DNA from: Crocinitomicaceae bacterium
GTDB lineage: Bacteria; Bacteroidota; Bacteroidia; Flavobacteriales_D; Crocinitomicaceae
Length of the DNA stretch: 64,000 bases
Assembly (NCBI GenBank): GCA_016719925.1
Contig: JADJYC010000016.1
Span: 1 to 64,000 of the forward strand
Direction of reading: 5' to 3'
Both the position numbers and the translations under genes were made by a program. This document shows, in pieces, positions 46,729-57,132 of the stretch (its first letter is position 1; each line of letters starts with the position of its first letter). The notes under the pieces were generated by a model, which ran no database searches, was not told the DNA's origin, and saw only the letters and a program-made list of their open reading frames with translations.

Positions 46729-48638
46729 CCCGCAGCATTCATTAATTCAGTCTGCGCCTGCTCCCAGACATTCATCAATTCTTCAGATTTCTTTTTCAGT
46801 GATTCATATTCAGCTGTGATACGGTTATATTTTTCTGTATCACTGAAATCTGCTGTTTCAAGTTCGGTCAGTTTTAATTTAAGTTTCTGATCATTTTCTT
46901 CAATATCCCGCTCCGTTTTTTTGAGCTGATTTTCAAGTTTTTTAATCAGACCCTTATCTTCTTTGCGCTTTGACGGATCTTTTTCTCAGATTCTTCCTGC
47001 ACTGATTTTGTTTGTACAGGTTGTTCATTCATGCTGGCATTAATTCTTTCCAGAAATTCATTCAGTCCAAAATAGTGTGTGCGTATCTGAGCATTTTGTA
47101 TCTCCCAGATTTTTGTACTCAGACCATCCAGAAAATCTCTGTCGTGAGAAACAAGCAGAATGGTTCCTTCATAACTTGCAAGAGCATCTTTGAGAATTTC
47201 CTTGCTGTTCAGATCAAGATGATTGGTAGGCTCATCCATGATCAGAAAATTGAAATCCTGAAATAATAATTTGCAGATAGCAAGCCTTGTTCTTTCACCT
47301 CCTGAAAGTACTTTCACTTTTTTATCAATTTCTTCACCGCTGAACAAAAATGCTCCAAGAATATTACGGATATCTTTTCTTTTTTCACCGGTTGCAATAT
47401 CATCTATCGTCTCAAAAACTGTTTTCTCTCCGTTGAGTTTTTCAGCCGAGTCCTGGGCAAAATATCCAATTGCAACATTATGCCCGAATTCAATTTTACC
47501 ATCGTAATTTGTCTCGCCGGTAATCGCTTTTATCAACGTTGATTTTCCAACTCCGTTAGGTCCCAGCATGGCTACTTTTTCTCCTCTGCCCAATACCAGA
47601 TCCATGTCCTTGAAAATAATTTTGTTTCCAAAATTTTATTCATCTTCTGAATATCAATCACCATTCTGCCAGATGGATTTGAATTCACAAAATGCAGATT
47701 GAATGCTTTTCTTTCTATGTTATCAATTTCAATACGTTCAACTTTGTCAAGCTTTTTTATCAATGACTGCGCAAAGGATGCTTTATTGGCTTTTGCCCGG
47801 TATTTATTAATGAGATCCTCCGTGCGTTTGATTTCTCTGTCCTGATTTTTCTTTGCCTGCATGGTGCGCTCCATCTCTTCAGCATGTAAAATGAGATATT
47901 TCGAGTAATTGCATTTATAATCATACAAGCGCTGATTTGCAATTTCGATGGTTCTGTTTGTTACATTATCCAGAAATCGTTTATCGTGTGAAATCAAAAT
48001 CAAACCTCCCTTAAAATTCTTCAGATAATTTTCAAGCCATTGAATGGATACAATGTCAAGGTGATTGGTAGGTTCATCTATCAGCAGCACATCCGGATTA
48101 TTTACCAGAAGCTTTGCAAGTTCAATACGCATTTGCCAGCCACCACTAAAACTGCTGATGAGATTATCAAATTCTTCCGGCTTGAAACCCAAACCTTTTA
48201 AAACATGTTCAATCCGTTCAGCAAAATGATATGCGTCAAGTACGGTTAAGCGGTCATTCAGATGTGTAATTTCATCAACCAGCTCACCATATTCAACCGA
48301 TTCATAATCTGTACGTGAAATCAACTCATGGTTGACAAATTCCAGACGGTTTTTTAATTCTGTTATTTCACTGTTGGATTTTTCAATGTATTCTCTTGCG
48401 GTAAAGTTTTTTTCAATTTCGATATCCTGTGTCAGAAAACCTATACGGATATTTTTTTCACGGATTACTTTTCCTTCAGTTGGAGTTATATCTCCGTTAA
48501 TCAGTTTTAGTAAAGTAGATTTACCTACACCGTTTTTTCCGGTCAGTCCTATTTTATCTCCCTGTCAAGAAACATGGAAATATTTTTGTACAGGAATCCC
48601 TGTGTCAGATAATAGGATAACTCAGCTATTCGAACCAT
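46725..48638 (-). CDS. ABC-F family ATPase (three frameshifts)
   Basis: A soluble tandem ABC ATPase of about 638 residues. First ATPase: Walker A GLTGKNGVGKST, SFSGGWQMRIELAK, LLIDEPTNHLDI. Second: GPNGVGKSTLIKAI, LSGGERTRLAICKLL, LIMDEPTNHLDL. A Lys/Glu-rich coiled-coil C-terminus follows. There are no membrane segments, so it is a ribosome-acting ABC-F of the Uup/EttA type, or an antibiotic-resistance relative. Frames are rejoined by adding one G near 48562-48566, one A at about 47632-47637 and one A near 46986. The true start is the ATG at 48638 and the true stop is at 46725-46727. Confidence 0.9.
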
Positions 48639-48664
48639 GCTGCAAAGTTAATCAGTAAAAAATA

Positions 48665-48697
48665 AAAAAGGGCTGACATTCATCGCCAACCCTTTTT
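48665..48697 (-). terminator. Terminator after the second gldM-like gene
   Basis: Minus strand: AAAGGGTTGGC-GATGAAT-GTCAGCCCTTT with G-T wobbles, followed by T residues; between gldM2 (stop 48710) and the ABC-F start. Confidence 0.6.
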
Positions 48698-48709
48698 GTG
48701 CAAAGTGAA

Positions 48710-50425
48710 TTATGCCCTCACTTTAAAACTCAATGTTTCAATTTTGGTAATTCCGGCTTTATCTCTGTACTTTACCTCTATCACCACAGATTTTCCGGCA
48801 GATTGCGCCATTAGTGTTTTTGCGCGCTGATCAAGATCTCCGTTAGAACTGATTGTACCTTGTCCGGGTAACTCACCAACTCTCAATGTACCATCAATAA
48901 TCGCATAAGTAACATTTGTTAAAGGGATTGAGGGATCAAGACCAACTCTGATTTTAGTAGTATTTCTGGCTTCAGTAAGAGTCATCGTACCGCCGTTTTC
49001 TACACTTCCAAAATAAAGTGTTGCCCCGGGAAGAGGTTTACAATTGAAATTAAACTGACCTAAACTGACTGAACTACCATCATCTTTAATTCCCTGAATT
49101 CCTATGGATGCGCTTCGGGTACCCCTTGAAACATCCACAAAATATTTACCATTTCCGTTGGAGCGAAGTGAACAATTAGTTGCGCTGAGCTTTATTTTAT
49201 CAGCCGGATATCCGGAAGCTGCACTTTCTATTACGTTATCATATCCCCAGTAAAGTACGCGCATTTCAGGTTGAGCAATTACACCCATTGGCTGACCAAC
49301 GGTATATGAAAACTCCCAGGGCTTCCAGGTCATTTCTCCCCGTTCACGAATTCCAATTTCTCCTTTTACGCGATGCTGTCCTGGTTGCAAACCGTCCAGC
49401 GAAATTCCTCCTTTTGTTTCCTTCCAGTTGTTTCTGTTTGCAGAATCTGCATCAATTCCATAGCGTATTGTTGCAACTTCATTTGAATCAAATGCAGCAA
49501 TCATCACTCTCAGATTCAATGAATCACCTTGATTGATATATCCGGACGCTGCATAAGGCATAGGTTCAATTTTATTAAAGACAAAAGGAATCACATCAAT
49601 TTTTGATAACATATATTCTGCTGATAATACCTGCGCATTTTTTATATCCAGTTTGAGAGATGTAAACATGGCTGCAGCGGCAACAATCGGCGCATGATCA
49701 AAAGTTGCAGACACCCATGGTAATTCTGTTTCTTCACCAAGTGAGTAAAGTCTTTCTGGCAAAGTAAGCGACTTGTATAAACGGGAAATTGTGGTTGTAT
49801 CCTTAGGATTTGCCGTTATTAATGCAGACGATAATTCAGCAGGATTTTCAGGGGCTTTAAAAATCCATTTTTTATTTCCGTCAGAATAATTAGCAAGCAG
49901 TTCACTTATCTGATTTCTGTACGCATGAATTTTCTCAACCAGTTGCTTACCGCGATCATTTGGATTTTCTGGATTCCCTCCAACAAACATGTTGGTTGGA
50001 ATATCATAGTTATCCATATTCTGAATTCCCTGTAGTGATTTTAATTTGATGATATTTCCTTCTGCATCTACTTGCTCAACCCAATCGGTTCCTTCAGCTT
50101 CTTTAATCATATCATTGCACTCTGATAATAGAAAACCGACAATTTCTGCGCTTGATTTTTTTAGTGCCAGTGCATTTGAATTCCAGAAATTATAGTTTGT
50201 GAGATCTCTGTTTTCTGCGCGTAATGTTGCTCCTTTCTGATCGAGTCTGGCATATGTAGACTGGAGCTGCTCATCAATACTGGCTGAACTCCTGTCAATT
50301 TTATCATTGATCGTTATAAATGCCGCAACAATTTGTTTTGAGACATTAAGTGCCAGCAAAGCCGTTAACACAAGATACATCATCCCGATCATCTTCTGTC
50401 TTGGTGTTTCTTTTCCTCCTGCCAT
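48710..50425 (-). CDS. Second GldM-like protein (paralogue)
   Basis: 571 residues, homologous over its full length to GldM at 51577-53319. The first 30 residues are almost identical (MAGGKETPRQKMIGMMYLVL, then TALLALNVSKQIVAAF), giving the single cytoplasm-to-periplasm helix; later blocks are also shared: FDHAPIVAAAAMFTSLKLD, GQPMGVIAQPEMRVLYWGYD. The rest has diverged. GldM is the periplasmic shaft of the gliding and type IX secretion motor. This copy follows gldN and is separated from it by a strong terminator (50485-50514), so it seems to be its own unit. It may be an alternative shaft. Confidence 0.92.
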   Translation of the reverse strand: MAGGKETPRQKMIGMMYLVLTALLALNVSKQIVAAFITINDKIDRSSASIDEQLQSTYARLDQKGATLRAENRDLTNYNFWNSNALALKKSSAEIVGFLLSECNDMIKEAEGTDWVEQVDAEGNIIKLKSLQGIQNMDNYDIPTNMFVGGNPENPNDRGKQLVEKIHAYRNQISELLANYSDGNKKWIFKAPENPAELSSALITANPKDTTTISRLYKSLTLPERLYSLGEETELPWVSATFDHAPIVAAAAMFTSLKLDIKNAQVLSAEYMLSKIDVIPFVFNKIEPMPYAASGYINQGDSLNLRVMIAAFDSNEVATIRYGIDADSANRNNWKETKGGISLDGLQPGQHRVKGEIGIRERGEMTWKPWEFSYTVGQPMGVIAQPEMRVLYWGYDNVIESAASGYPADKIKLSATNCSLRSNGNGKYFVDVSRGTRSASIGIQGIKDDGSSVSLGQFNFNCKPLPGATLYFGSVENGGTMTLTEARNTTKIRVGLDPSIPLTNVTYAIIDGTLRVGELPGQGTISSNGDLDQRAKTLMAQSAGKSVVIEVKYRDKAGITKIETLSFKVRA

Positions 50426-50484
50426 AGTTTTTAGGTTTTAGTTTATACCTGAAAAATTCAGCAACAAAAAAAAGTAACAAAAAA

Positions 50485-50514
50485 AAAGAGCCGTCTCAAA
50501 TGGACGGCTCTTTT
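50485..50514. terminator. Terminator after gldN
   Basis: Stem AAAGAGCCGTC / GACGGCTCTTT with a 7-base loop and A/T flanks, 15 bp after the gldN stop. It ends the gldKLMN unit and precedes the second gldM. Confidence 0.88.
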
Positions 50515-50529
50515 GATCAAATCAAATTT

Positions 50530-51556
50530 TTAGAAATTCCACAAATCATGTTCAAACGTGAATATTTCATCTTTAATTCTTTCTGACTCAAGAAGTGCAT
50601 CAACTCCTGCTTTATAAGAGTCAATTTCTCTGTCATAGATATTTGAAGTTTTCACAATGTAACTCTGGAACATTCTTTTCCAGAATAAATCATCGAATGA
50701 CATTCTCTGTGCATCGTTATCCTTGTTCTGAACAAAGAAGTTCTGGAACACATAACGGCACTCAGGGAAATACAACCAGAACAATTCATTGAATCCGATA
50801 ATATTTCCGGTATCATCTTTTTTGTAAGTCACAGGACAAATTCCGATAATTCTTACATCAAGGACTGATCTTTCTTTATCAAAAAACCAATCTTCTTTCA
50901 AACGATACTGAACGATATTTTGTGACAAATACCAGTTGTAATCACGGGGGAAATAAACGATGTTACCAGCAGCATCCATTGAATCCTCATCGGGGTAAAG
51001 CTGACTTTTTTACGGCCACCAATCCACCTGAACGGTCAGTTTCTCCAAAATAGCCTTCTTTTAAAAATCCTGCGAAAACAGAATCAGTATAGAAGTTACC
51101 ACCAGGTCCCATTCCGTATTTTTCAGGACTCAACGGGTACTTGAACAAATCTCCGTCTTTCCAGTCATACCAGTCAGGATCAAACGGCGAATAAGCTGTA
51201 AGATCTCCGGTAAATACATGGTAACGGATTATTGTCCACAAACTCCATCTTGTTGGATTTCTTTTCCACACATAGGTATTCGGATTAACATCGGGACGGA
51301 TATCATCCAGCGGATAATACAAAGGGTGATTGAATTTTTCTCTCAGGTCAATCACACGCCAAACACGTTTTGACCAGGCAACATCCGCTTCACGAACGTA
51401 TTCGTAAGGCACAACCTTTTTAGTTGGTATATGCTCCTGAACATAAACTCCATCCAAAACACCAGGCGCAGGGTTCGCAATCGGACCTCTGATATCCTGT
51501 GTTCTTCCCACTACACATAGTGTCAACACCATTAAAGAAAAAATCACCTTTTTCAT
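50530..51556 (-). CDS. gldN: Gliding/type IX secretion protein GldN (frameshifted)
   Basis: About 342 residues in two frames. Signal peptide MKKVIFSLMVLTLCVVGRTQ; then READVAWSKRVWRVIDLREK, FNHPLYYPLDD and TRWSLWTIIRYHVFTGDL, and in the second part DVRIIGICPVTYK and FNELFWLYFPECRYVFQNFF, all typical of GldN/PorN. It is a periplasmic partner of GldK in the outer ring. An extra A in the run at 51009-51014 breaks the frame; removing it gives VAVKSQLYPDEDSMDAAGN. Fourth gene of gldKLMN. Confidence 0.95.
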
Positions 51557-51576
51557 ATCGCTACTTTTTATTTCAC

Positions 51577-53319
51577 CTACTTCACTTTACAAGTCATAGT
51601 TCCAATACGACCAACGCCGTCCGGACCTTTGTAATTAACTTCAAAAATTATTGTTTTACCTTTTGACTGGTTAATCAGACCTGTTGCCTTGCTATCAAGT
51701 GTTCCTCCCGATCCGATTTTACCTTCACCAGGTATACCTGAAACGTAAACACTTCCTCCGGTTACAGTATATGTAACAGATTGAAGCGGACTTGAAGGGT
51801 CAATTGATACGGAAACCTTGTTTGTTCCGCGTGCTGCAGTGTATTGAATAGACTCACCAGATTTAACACCGGCGAATTTAATTTCAGCAGGTGGCATTGG
51901 TTTACATACAAAGTCAAACTTTCCAAGACTTACAGAAGTACCATCATCTTTTTTAGCGCTTACGCTGATACTTGCAGTACGGGTTCCGCGGTCAACTTTA
52001 GCGATATAAGCACCATTTCCTTTTGAAGAAAGGCTTACACCACTTCCAGAAAGTGTCACTGAACTTGGATCATATCCTGAAGCTGTTCCTTCTACTTTGT
52101 TATCATAACCCCAGTATAGTACCCGCAATTCAGGCTGTGCAACTACACCCATAGGCTGACCAACAGTATAAGTAAACTCCCATGGTTTCCAACTCAATTC
52201 TCCTTTTTCTTTAACACCAATCTGACCTTTTACTTTATGCATTCCTGGTGAATCACCATACAAACCAATCTTTCCTGAAATTTCTTTCCAGTTAGCTTCG
52301 TTTGCAGTATCTCCATCGATACCATATTTAATTTTTGAAACCTCATTTGAGTCATAAGCCGCAATCATTACACTCAGGTCAAGTGAATCACCCTGATTGA
52401 TATAACCAGTGCGGGCAAATGCAAGTGGTTCAATTTTGTTAAAGTTGAACACCGGAGCCTCTACTTTACCAAGCATATATTCAGTAGCCATTGACTCAGC
52501 ATTTTTTAGTTTTAATGACGTAAACATTGCAGCAGCAGCAACTATTGGTGCGTGGTCAAAGATTACAGATGGCCAAGGCATATCTGCAGCTCCGTCCTCA
52601 TGAGCATGAAGTTTTTCTGGTAATGTCAAAGCCTTATAAAACTGTGCAATCTTAGCTGTATCAGCAGGATTACAAGTTTTCAATGCTTCAGCTAAACCAG
52701 TTTCATCAGCTGGTGGCGTGAATGTCCAGTTTTTATCTTTCCCCTGAGTATAAGTAGCCATCATTACAGCTATTTTATCACGGTACTCATGAACTTTCAA
52801 ACGGATATCCAAACCTCTCTGAACCGGACTATTAGGATTACCACCCACAAACATGTTGGTAGGAATGTCATAATTATCCATACCATTAATTTCCATCAAT
52901 GGTCTCAGTTTAGTTACAACTTCAGCTTTTGTTCCTTTTGAATCCACAGCTTCACCTTTACCATCTTCCGCTATCCAATCTTTCCCCTCAGAGGTTTTTA
53001 TCATCTCATTACACTCGGTAAGAAGATAACTAACCAAAACTGCAGTTTCATATTTCAAATCGGTTGCTTTGCCCTGCCACAATTCAAGAAGTTTCATATC
53101 TCCTTTTGTAGCCTGCAATGCAGCACGTTTTTTGTCGAACTCAGCATGCGTATCCTCATTTTTATTGTTAATGATGGTAGCGGATGCATCGAGTTTATCA
53201 TTCAGCGTAACGAAAGCAGCGACAATCTGCTTTGATACGTTAAGAGCCAAAAGAGCGGTGAGTACAAGGTACATCATACCGATCATCTTCTGCCTAGGGG
53301 TTTCTTTTCCTCCTGCCAT
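51577..53319 (-). CDS. gldM: Gliding motility / type IX secretion motor protein GldM
   Basis: 580 residues: cytoplasmic start, one membrane helix (about 15-35, MYLVLTALLALNVSKQIVAA), and a long periplasmic region made of successive beta-domains (FDHAPIVAAAAMFTSLKLKN, YINQGDSLDLSVMIAAYDSN, GQPMGVVAQPELRVLYWGYD). It is the proton-driven shaft with GldL. It lies between gldL and gldN in the usual order. Confidence 0.96.
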   Translation of the reverse strand: MAGGKETPRQKMIGMMYLVLTALLALNVSKQIVAAFVTLNDKLDASATIINNKNEDTHAEFDKKRAALQATKGDMKLLELWQGKATDLKYETAVLVSYLLTECNEMIKTSEGKDWIAEDGKGEAVDSKGTKAEVVTKLRPLMEINGMDNYDIPTNMFVGGNPNSPVQRGLDIRLKVHEYRDKIAVMMATYTQGKDKNWTFTPPADETGLAEALKTCNPADTAKIAQFYKALTLPEKLHAHEDGAADMPWPSVIFDHAPIVAAAAMFTSLKLKNAESMATEYMLGKVEAPVFNFNKIEPLAFARTGYINQGDSLDLSVMIAAYDSNEVSKIKYGIDGDTANEANWKEISGKIGLYGDSPGMHKVKGQIGVKEKGELSWKPWEFTYTVGQPMGVVAQPELRVLYWGYDNKVEGTASGYDPSSVTLSGSGVSLSSKGNGAYIAKVDRGTRTASISVSAKKDDGTSVSLGKFDFVCKPMPPAEIKFAGVKSGESIQYTAARGTNKVSVSIDPSSPLQSVTYTVTGGSVYVSGIPGEGKIGSGGTLDSKATGLINQSKGKTIIFEVNYKGPDGVGRIGTMTCKVK

Positions 53320-53384
53320 GATTATTTAAGTTTTATTTTAGTTAGACAACTAATTAATACCTCTTTAATAGAAAGTAACAAATA

Positions 53385-54221
53385 CTATCTAGTAATAGTC
53401 ATAGCCTTAAGCATATTGCCATAAATCTGATTGAGATCAGTCAGGTTACGAGACAACATAGCCATGTTATCTTTGTAGATCTTAGTATCCTGAATTGAAG
53501 CATTCAGATTCTCCATCATTTCAACTACACCAGCCTGGAATTTCTCAGTAGACTCCAGATGAGCAGCTGAACCTTTCAATTGTAATTCATATACATTGTT
53601 AAGTGCAGCAAGATTTGTTGAAACTTTCTGAAGCTGCTCTCCGAAAGAGGCGCCTTCTTCAGTTGATGAAGTAAGTCCTAATAATGATTCTGAAGCTTTT
53701 TCATAAGTTTCAGACAGATTTTTAACTTGTTTAGAGGCGCCTTCAAGACTTGCTACATAAGAATCAGTAGCAGCAGCAGCACCAGAAACAGCTTTAAGAC
53801 CTTCAGCATTGTCACTTAACGTGCGAATACCATCTCCTAATCTGTTCAGCAACTCTGCATCAATTTTAGCTTCTTCCAAAAGGCTGTCAAATTTCTCAGT
53901 AATTCCGGTAACAGAACCACCTCCGCCACCTCCGTGACCACCTGAAGCACCTTTTTCGTCAATATAAGCATGCAAATCGAATTCTTCATCATGAGCTAAA
54001 GCAAGCTCAGGATAAACAAGTTCCCATTTTGGATCTTCATGTAACGGCTCAAATGCCGAGAAGAAGAAGATTACTGCCTCTGTACTCAATCCCCCTACAA
54101 GCATCGCTCCCGCACCTGGCCAGTGCATGATTTTAAACATCGCACCAACGATTACAACTGCTGCACCAATACCGTACAGCTTTGCCATAAATAATTTCCA
54201 TTTTTTGGTTCCTGGTCTCAT
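53385..54221 (-). CDS. gldL: Gliding motility / type IX secretion motor protein GldL
   Basis: 278 residues. Two N-terminal membrane helices (LYGIGAAVVIVGAMFKIMHW and GAMLVGGLSTEAVIFFFSAF) carry the short HWPG segment and a Glu within the second helix, the family's proton-path residue; the rest is a long cytoplasmic coiled region after a Gly-rich linker (GGHGGGGGG). GldL forms the inner-membrane motor with GldM. Typical position between gldK and gldM. Confidence 0.96.
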   Translation of the reverse strand: MRPGTKKWKLFMAKLYGIGAAVVIVGAMFKIMHWPGAGAMLVGGLSTEAVIFFFSAFEPLHEDPKWELVYPELALAHDEEFDLHAYIDEKGASGGHGGGGGGSVTGITEKFDSLLEEAKIDAELLNRLGDGIRTLSDNAEGLKAVSGAAAATDSYVASLEGASKQVKNLSETYEKASESLLGLTSSTEEGASFGEQLQKVSTNLAALNNVYELQLKGSAAHLESTEKFQAGVVEMMENLNASIQDTKIYKDNMAMLSRNLTDLNQIYGNMLKAMTITR

Positions 54222-54276
54222 AGTTTCCTTGCTTTATTAGTTAAACATTTATTTATTTGGTTTATAATTTACACTG

Positions 54277-55908
54277 TTAACGCAACTCGATATCTGATCT
54301 CAACTCCTCACCGCCTTCACGTGAGAAATCTCTACCACCACGACCGATATGAGTCTGAACGCATCTGAATCCGATGTATGATTTCGATGTATCCTGATAT
54401 TCATAAGTTCTTGAACTTGTTTGCAGATAGAATCCAATATCTTTCCATGATCCGCCACGAATAACTTTACGTTTCATTGAAGGTGGATCCCAGTCCATTG
54501 CATAATAACGATACTCAGGGCTCAAGTCATGTGAAAACTCATAAACTGACTCATCATAAGCAGTTTCTGTCCATTCTGCAACGTTTCCTGCCATACAATA
54601 CAATCCATAACCATTCGGGTTGTAAGAATAAGCTTTCACAGGATAAAATCCTCCGTCATCAAAATATCTACCACGCATTGGTTTAAAGTTTCCAAGCATA
54701 CATCCGGCAGAGTTACGAATATATGGTCCTCCCCAAGGGTAAGGGCTATCTTTCAGATCACCACGAGCACCATATTCCCACTCACCTTCAGTTGGTAAAC
54801 GGAAATCCTGTACCCACAAAGCTCCCATTGCTTCTAACCAGTTATTCAGTTTTTGAGTTCTCCATACACAGAATGCACGAGCCTGAACCCAGGTAATTCC
54901 AATAACCGGGTAGTTATCATATGCCGGATGCCAGAAATACATGTTTGTCATCGGATCATTGAACGAGTATGTGAAGTCACGAACCCAGCACAATGTATCA
55001 GGATATACATTTATTTCTTCCTGAATAATAAATCTGCTTCTGTCCTCATGGGAACGGATGGCGTTGTTCTGTCCTTTTTTATTGAAATATCCCTGATCCA
55101 AATCTTGTCCAACGGGCTCACCTGTAAACGGATGTTCAGGATTTTTAAGATCACGGTGCTGAGGATCCAGATTTGGATTTGTATAGTTACCCTGATTGTC
55201 ATAACCATTTCTTACAATATTCGGACGACCTTTTTTCGCTGCTTCCACCAAATCAATCCAGTAATATCTGAAATTCAATTTTCTTACATCTAGCTCACGA
55301 CGTTTATACCATCTTTCGTTAGGACGCAGATACATATCAGAAATAAGCGGAATAATCTGCTCATCTTTAATTCCTCTCATTCTCCATGACAACGGGAAAA
55401 GCTGACGCATTTGCTGCTCACTTAAACCAGAAGAAGAATAAGGATCGTTTGGATCAAATGATACCCAAGCCTGTTGAGTTTCATCATAATAGATGTCAGG
55501 ATAATTTAACATGTCTCCCAATATGCCAGGCTCTAAAGTAGGCTGTATATTGTTCCCCATATTGTTTGTCCAGCTTGCATTTGGCGCATTTGCATACACT
55601 TTCTCAAGCATAATTGAATCCTTTACCCAGAATACAAATTCACGATACTCGTTGTTTGTAATCTCGGTCTGATCCATATAGAGTGCATGGATAGAAACCA
55701 CTTTTGAACGTGCCTGATGCAGAAAAGGAACATCCTGATCTCCATTACCCATGGTGTAAGAACCAGAAGGAATGTAAACCATTCCAAGCGGAATCTCAGG
55801 GTAAAAGGCTCTTCTCCCCTGCACACCGGTCAGGTGACCAGTCCCGGAATCACAAGCAGTAAATACTGCTGCTATTCCCACAACTACCAAAAACAATATT
55901 TTTTTCAT
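54277..55908 (-). CDS. gldK: Gliding/type IX secretion lipoprotein GldK
   Basis: 543 residues from the ATG at 55908 (MKKILFLVVVGIAAVFTACD: lipoprotein signal). It has a formylglycine-generating-enzyme-like fold: MVYIPSGSYTMGNGDQDVPF, MDQTEITNNEYREFV, FRLPTEGEWEYGARGD, YGLYCMAGNVAEWTETAYDE, KVIRGGSWKD and YIGFRCVQ. GldK is an outer-membrane lipoprotein that makes the periplasmic ring with GldN. First gene of gldKLMN. Confidence 0.96.
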   Translation of the reverse strand: MKKILFLVVVGIAAVFTACDSGTGHLTGVQGRRAFYPEIPLGMVYIPSGSYTMGNGDQDVPFLHQARSKVVSIHALYMDQTEITNNEYREFVFWVKDSIMLEKVYANAPNASWTNNMGNNIQPTLEPGILGDMLNYPDIYYDETQQAWVSFDPNDPYSSSGLSEQQMRQLFPLSWRMRGIKDEQIIPLISDMYLRPNERWYKRRELDVRKLNFRYYWIDLVEAAKKGRPNIVRNGYDNQGNYTNPNLDPQHRDLKNPEHPFTGEPVGQDLDQGYFNKKGQNNAIRSHEDRSRFIIQEEINVYPDTLCWVRDFTYSFNDPMTNMYFWHPAYDNYPVIGITWVQARAFCVWRTQKLNNWLEAMGALWVQDFRLPTEGEWEYGARGDLKDSPYPWGGPYIRNSAGCMLGNFKPMRGRYFDDGGFYPVKAYSYNPNGYGLYCMAGNVAEWTETAYDESVYEFSHDLSPEYRYYAMDWDPPSMKRKVIRGGSWKDIGFYLQTSSRTYEYQDTSKSYIGFRCVQTHIGRGGRDFSREGGEELRSDIELR

Positions 55909-56015
55909 GCTACCTTGTTTTTTTACTACCAATCTTAATTTACGACTATCAGGATTTCAGGTTTAGGTTTCTTTTTAACGCTGTCAGGCAATTTTGGTTA
56001 CAAAATATTTTACTG

Positions 56016-57002
56016 CTACTGTAAAATAAATGGATTACCATGTCTTGCAACCACCGGTGGAGGCGGGAACATACAATAATTCAACATTAATTCATGTGTT
56101 CCTTTTCCGTAAGTATTTAATGGGTTTGTCATGATGTCAAAAGAATAACCAAATTTCAACCAGTTTTTGCTTGGCATATTTCCAGGAGCAAATGCATATC
56201 CTAACATCAATGGAATACCATCAGACATACGGTAAGAAGCACCACCCCATAAATAAGCAGAAGTACTTAAATAATATTCTGCCAATAGATTGATATCAAA
56301 AATTGATGTTGCACCATCAGCTTTCACCAATACGGTTGGTTTTAATAAAAATTGATTTGGAGATCCAATCTGGCGGCCCAGATTATAATCATATCCTGCA
56401 ATAATGTAATAGTGGCGTGCGACAGAGTAACTCAATGACCCAGTTCCAAGGCTGTTATCCAGATTTAAACTTGCCGGCAAAAGGTGCGTGGCTGAAATAC
56501 CCACATAATAAGGATAATCACCTGTAGCGTGCCAATACAAACCCATATTCATATCAAATCCAGTACCGGCGGTAGCAGCAGGCAGATTTGGATCAGGAGC
56601 AGATGTAGGCGGAACCCAGTTCGGAGAAAAGCTAACATTTACAATTCCAAGAGACAAACCACCACTCAAAACTCCATAGTTTGTAGGTAAGTGGCGGGCA
56701 TAACACAACTGAACAACATTATTTCTTGTAAATCCAATTGCGTCATTGGTAAAAGAAAGACCAACGCCACTGCTGATTTTAGGAATATTAGCCTGAAGAT
56801 TCAATAAAGTTGAATTTGGCGCATTTTCAACTCTGTCCCATTGGTTACGATAAATTACTGTTCCGCAATATCCTTTAAAACCTGTTGAGGCAGGATTAAA
56901 CGACATCCGGTCAAACATAAAATGGGTATATTGTTTATCCTGCTGTGCTATTGAGGTTGAGACAACAGAGCAAACAATAAAAAGAGATAAAATTTTTCTC
57001 AT
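56016..57002 (-). CDS. PorP/SprF-family type IX secretion outer-membrane protein
   Basis: 328 residues: signal peptide (ILSLFIVCSVVSTSIAQQ), then the hallmark start QYTHFMFDRMSFNPASTGFK and the barrel NQWDRVENAPNSTLLNLQAN, GVGLSFTNDAIGFTRNNVVQ. PorP/SprF proteins are partners for secreted adhesins or sit in the type IX machinery. Position just before gldK on the same strand fits the conserved porP/sprF-gldKLMN order. Confidence 0.94.
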   Translation of the reverse strand: MRKILSLFIVCSVVSTSIAQQDKQYTHFMFDRMSFNPASTGFKGYCGTVIYRNQWDRVENAPNSTLLNLQANIPKISSGVGLSFTNDAIGFTRNNVVQLCYARHLPTNYGVLSGGLSLGIVNVSFSPNWVPPTSAPDPNLPAATAGTGFDMNMGLYWHATGDYPYYVGISATHLLPASLNLDNSLGTGSLSYSVARHYYIIAGYDYNLGRQIGSPNQFLLKPTVLVKADGATSIFDINLLAEYYLSTSAYLWGGASYRMSDGIPLMLGYAFAPGNMPSKNWLKFGYSFDIMTNPLNTYGKGTHELMLNYCMFPPPPVVARHGNPFILQ

Positions 57003-57132
57003 AAATTGGTTTTTTTACACACTTTTTTGGGGTCAGAATACACCAATAAGGCGCTAAAATAAGTAAAAAAACTTTAGACAGTGTTATTTTTTTTGAAACA
57101 TTTTTAGTCCCTGAGATGAACTAAGTTGATTT

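Noticed and set aside
15654..51556. Programmed ribosomal frameshifting in PKS, ABC-F, gldN and others
   Set aside because: Breaks differ in direction and site, affect unrelated genes and lie in plain homopolymers; sequence error explains all more simply.
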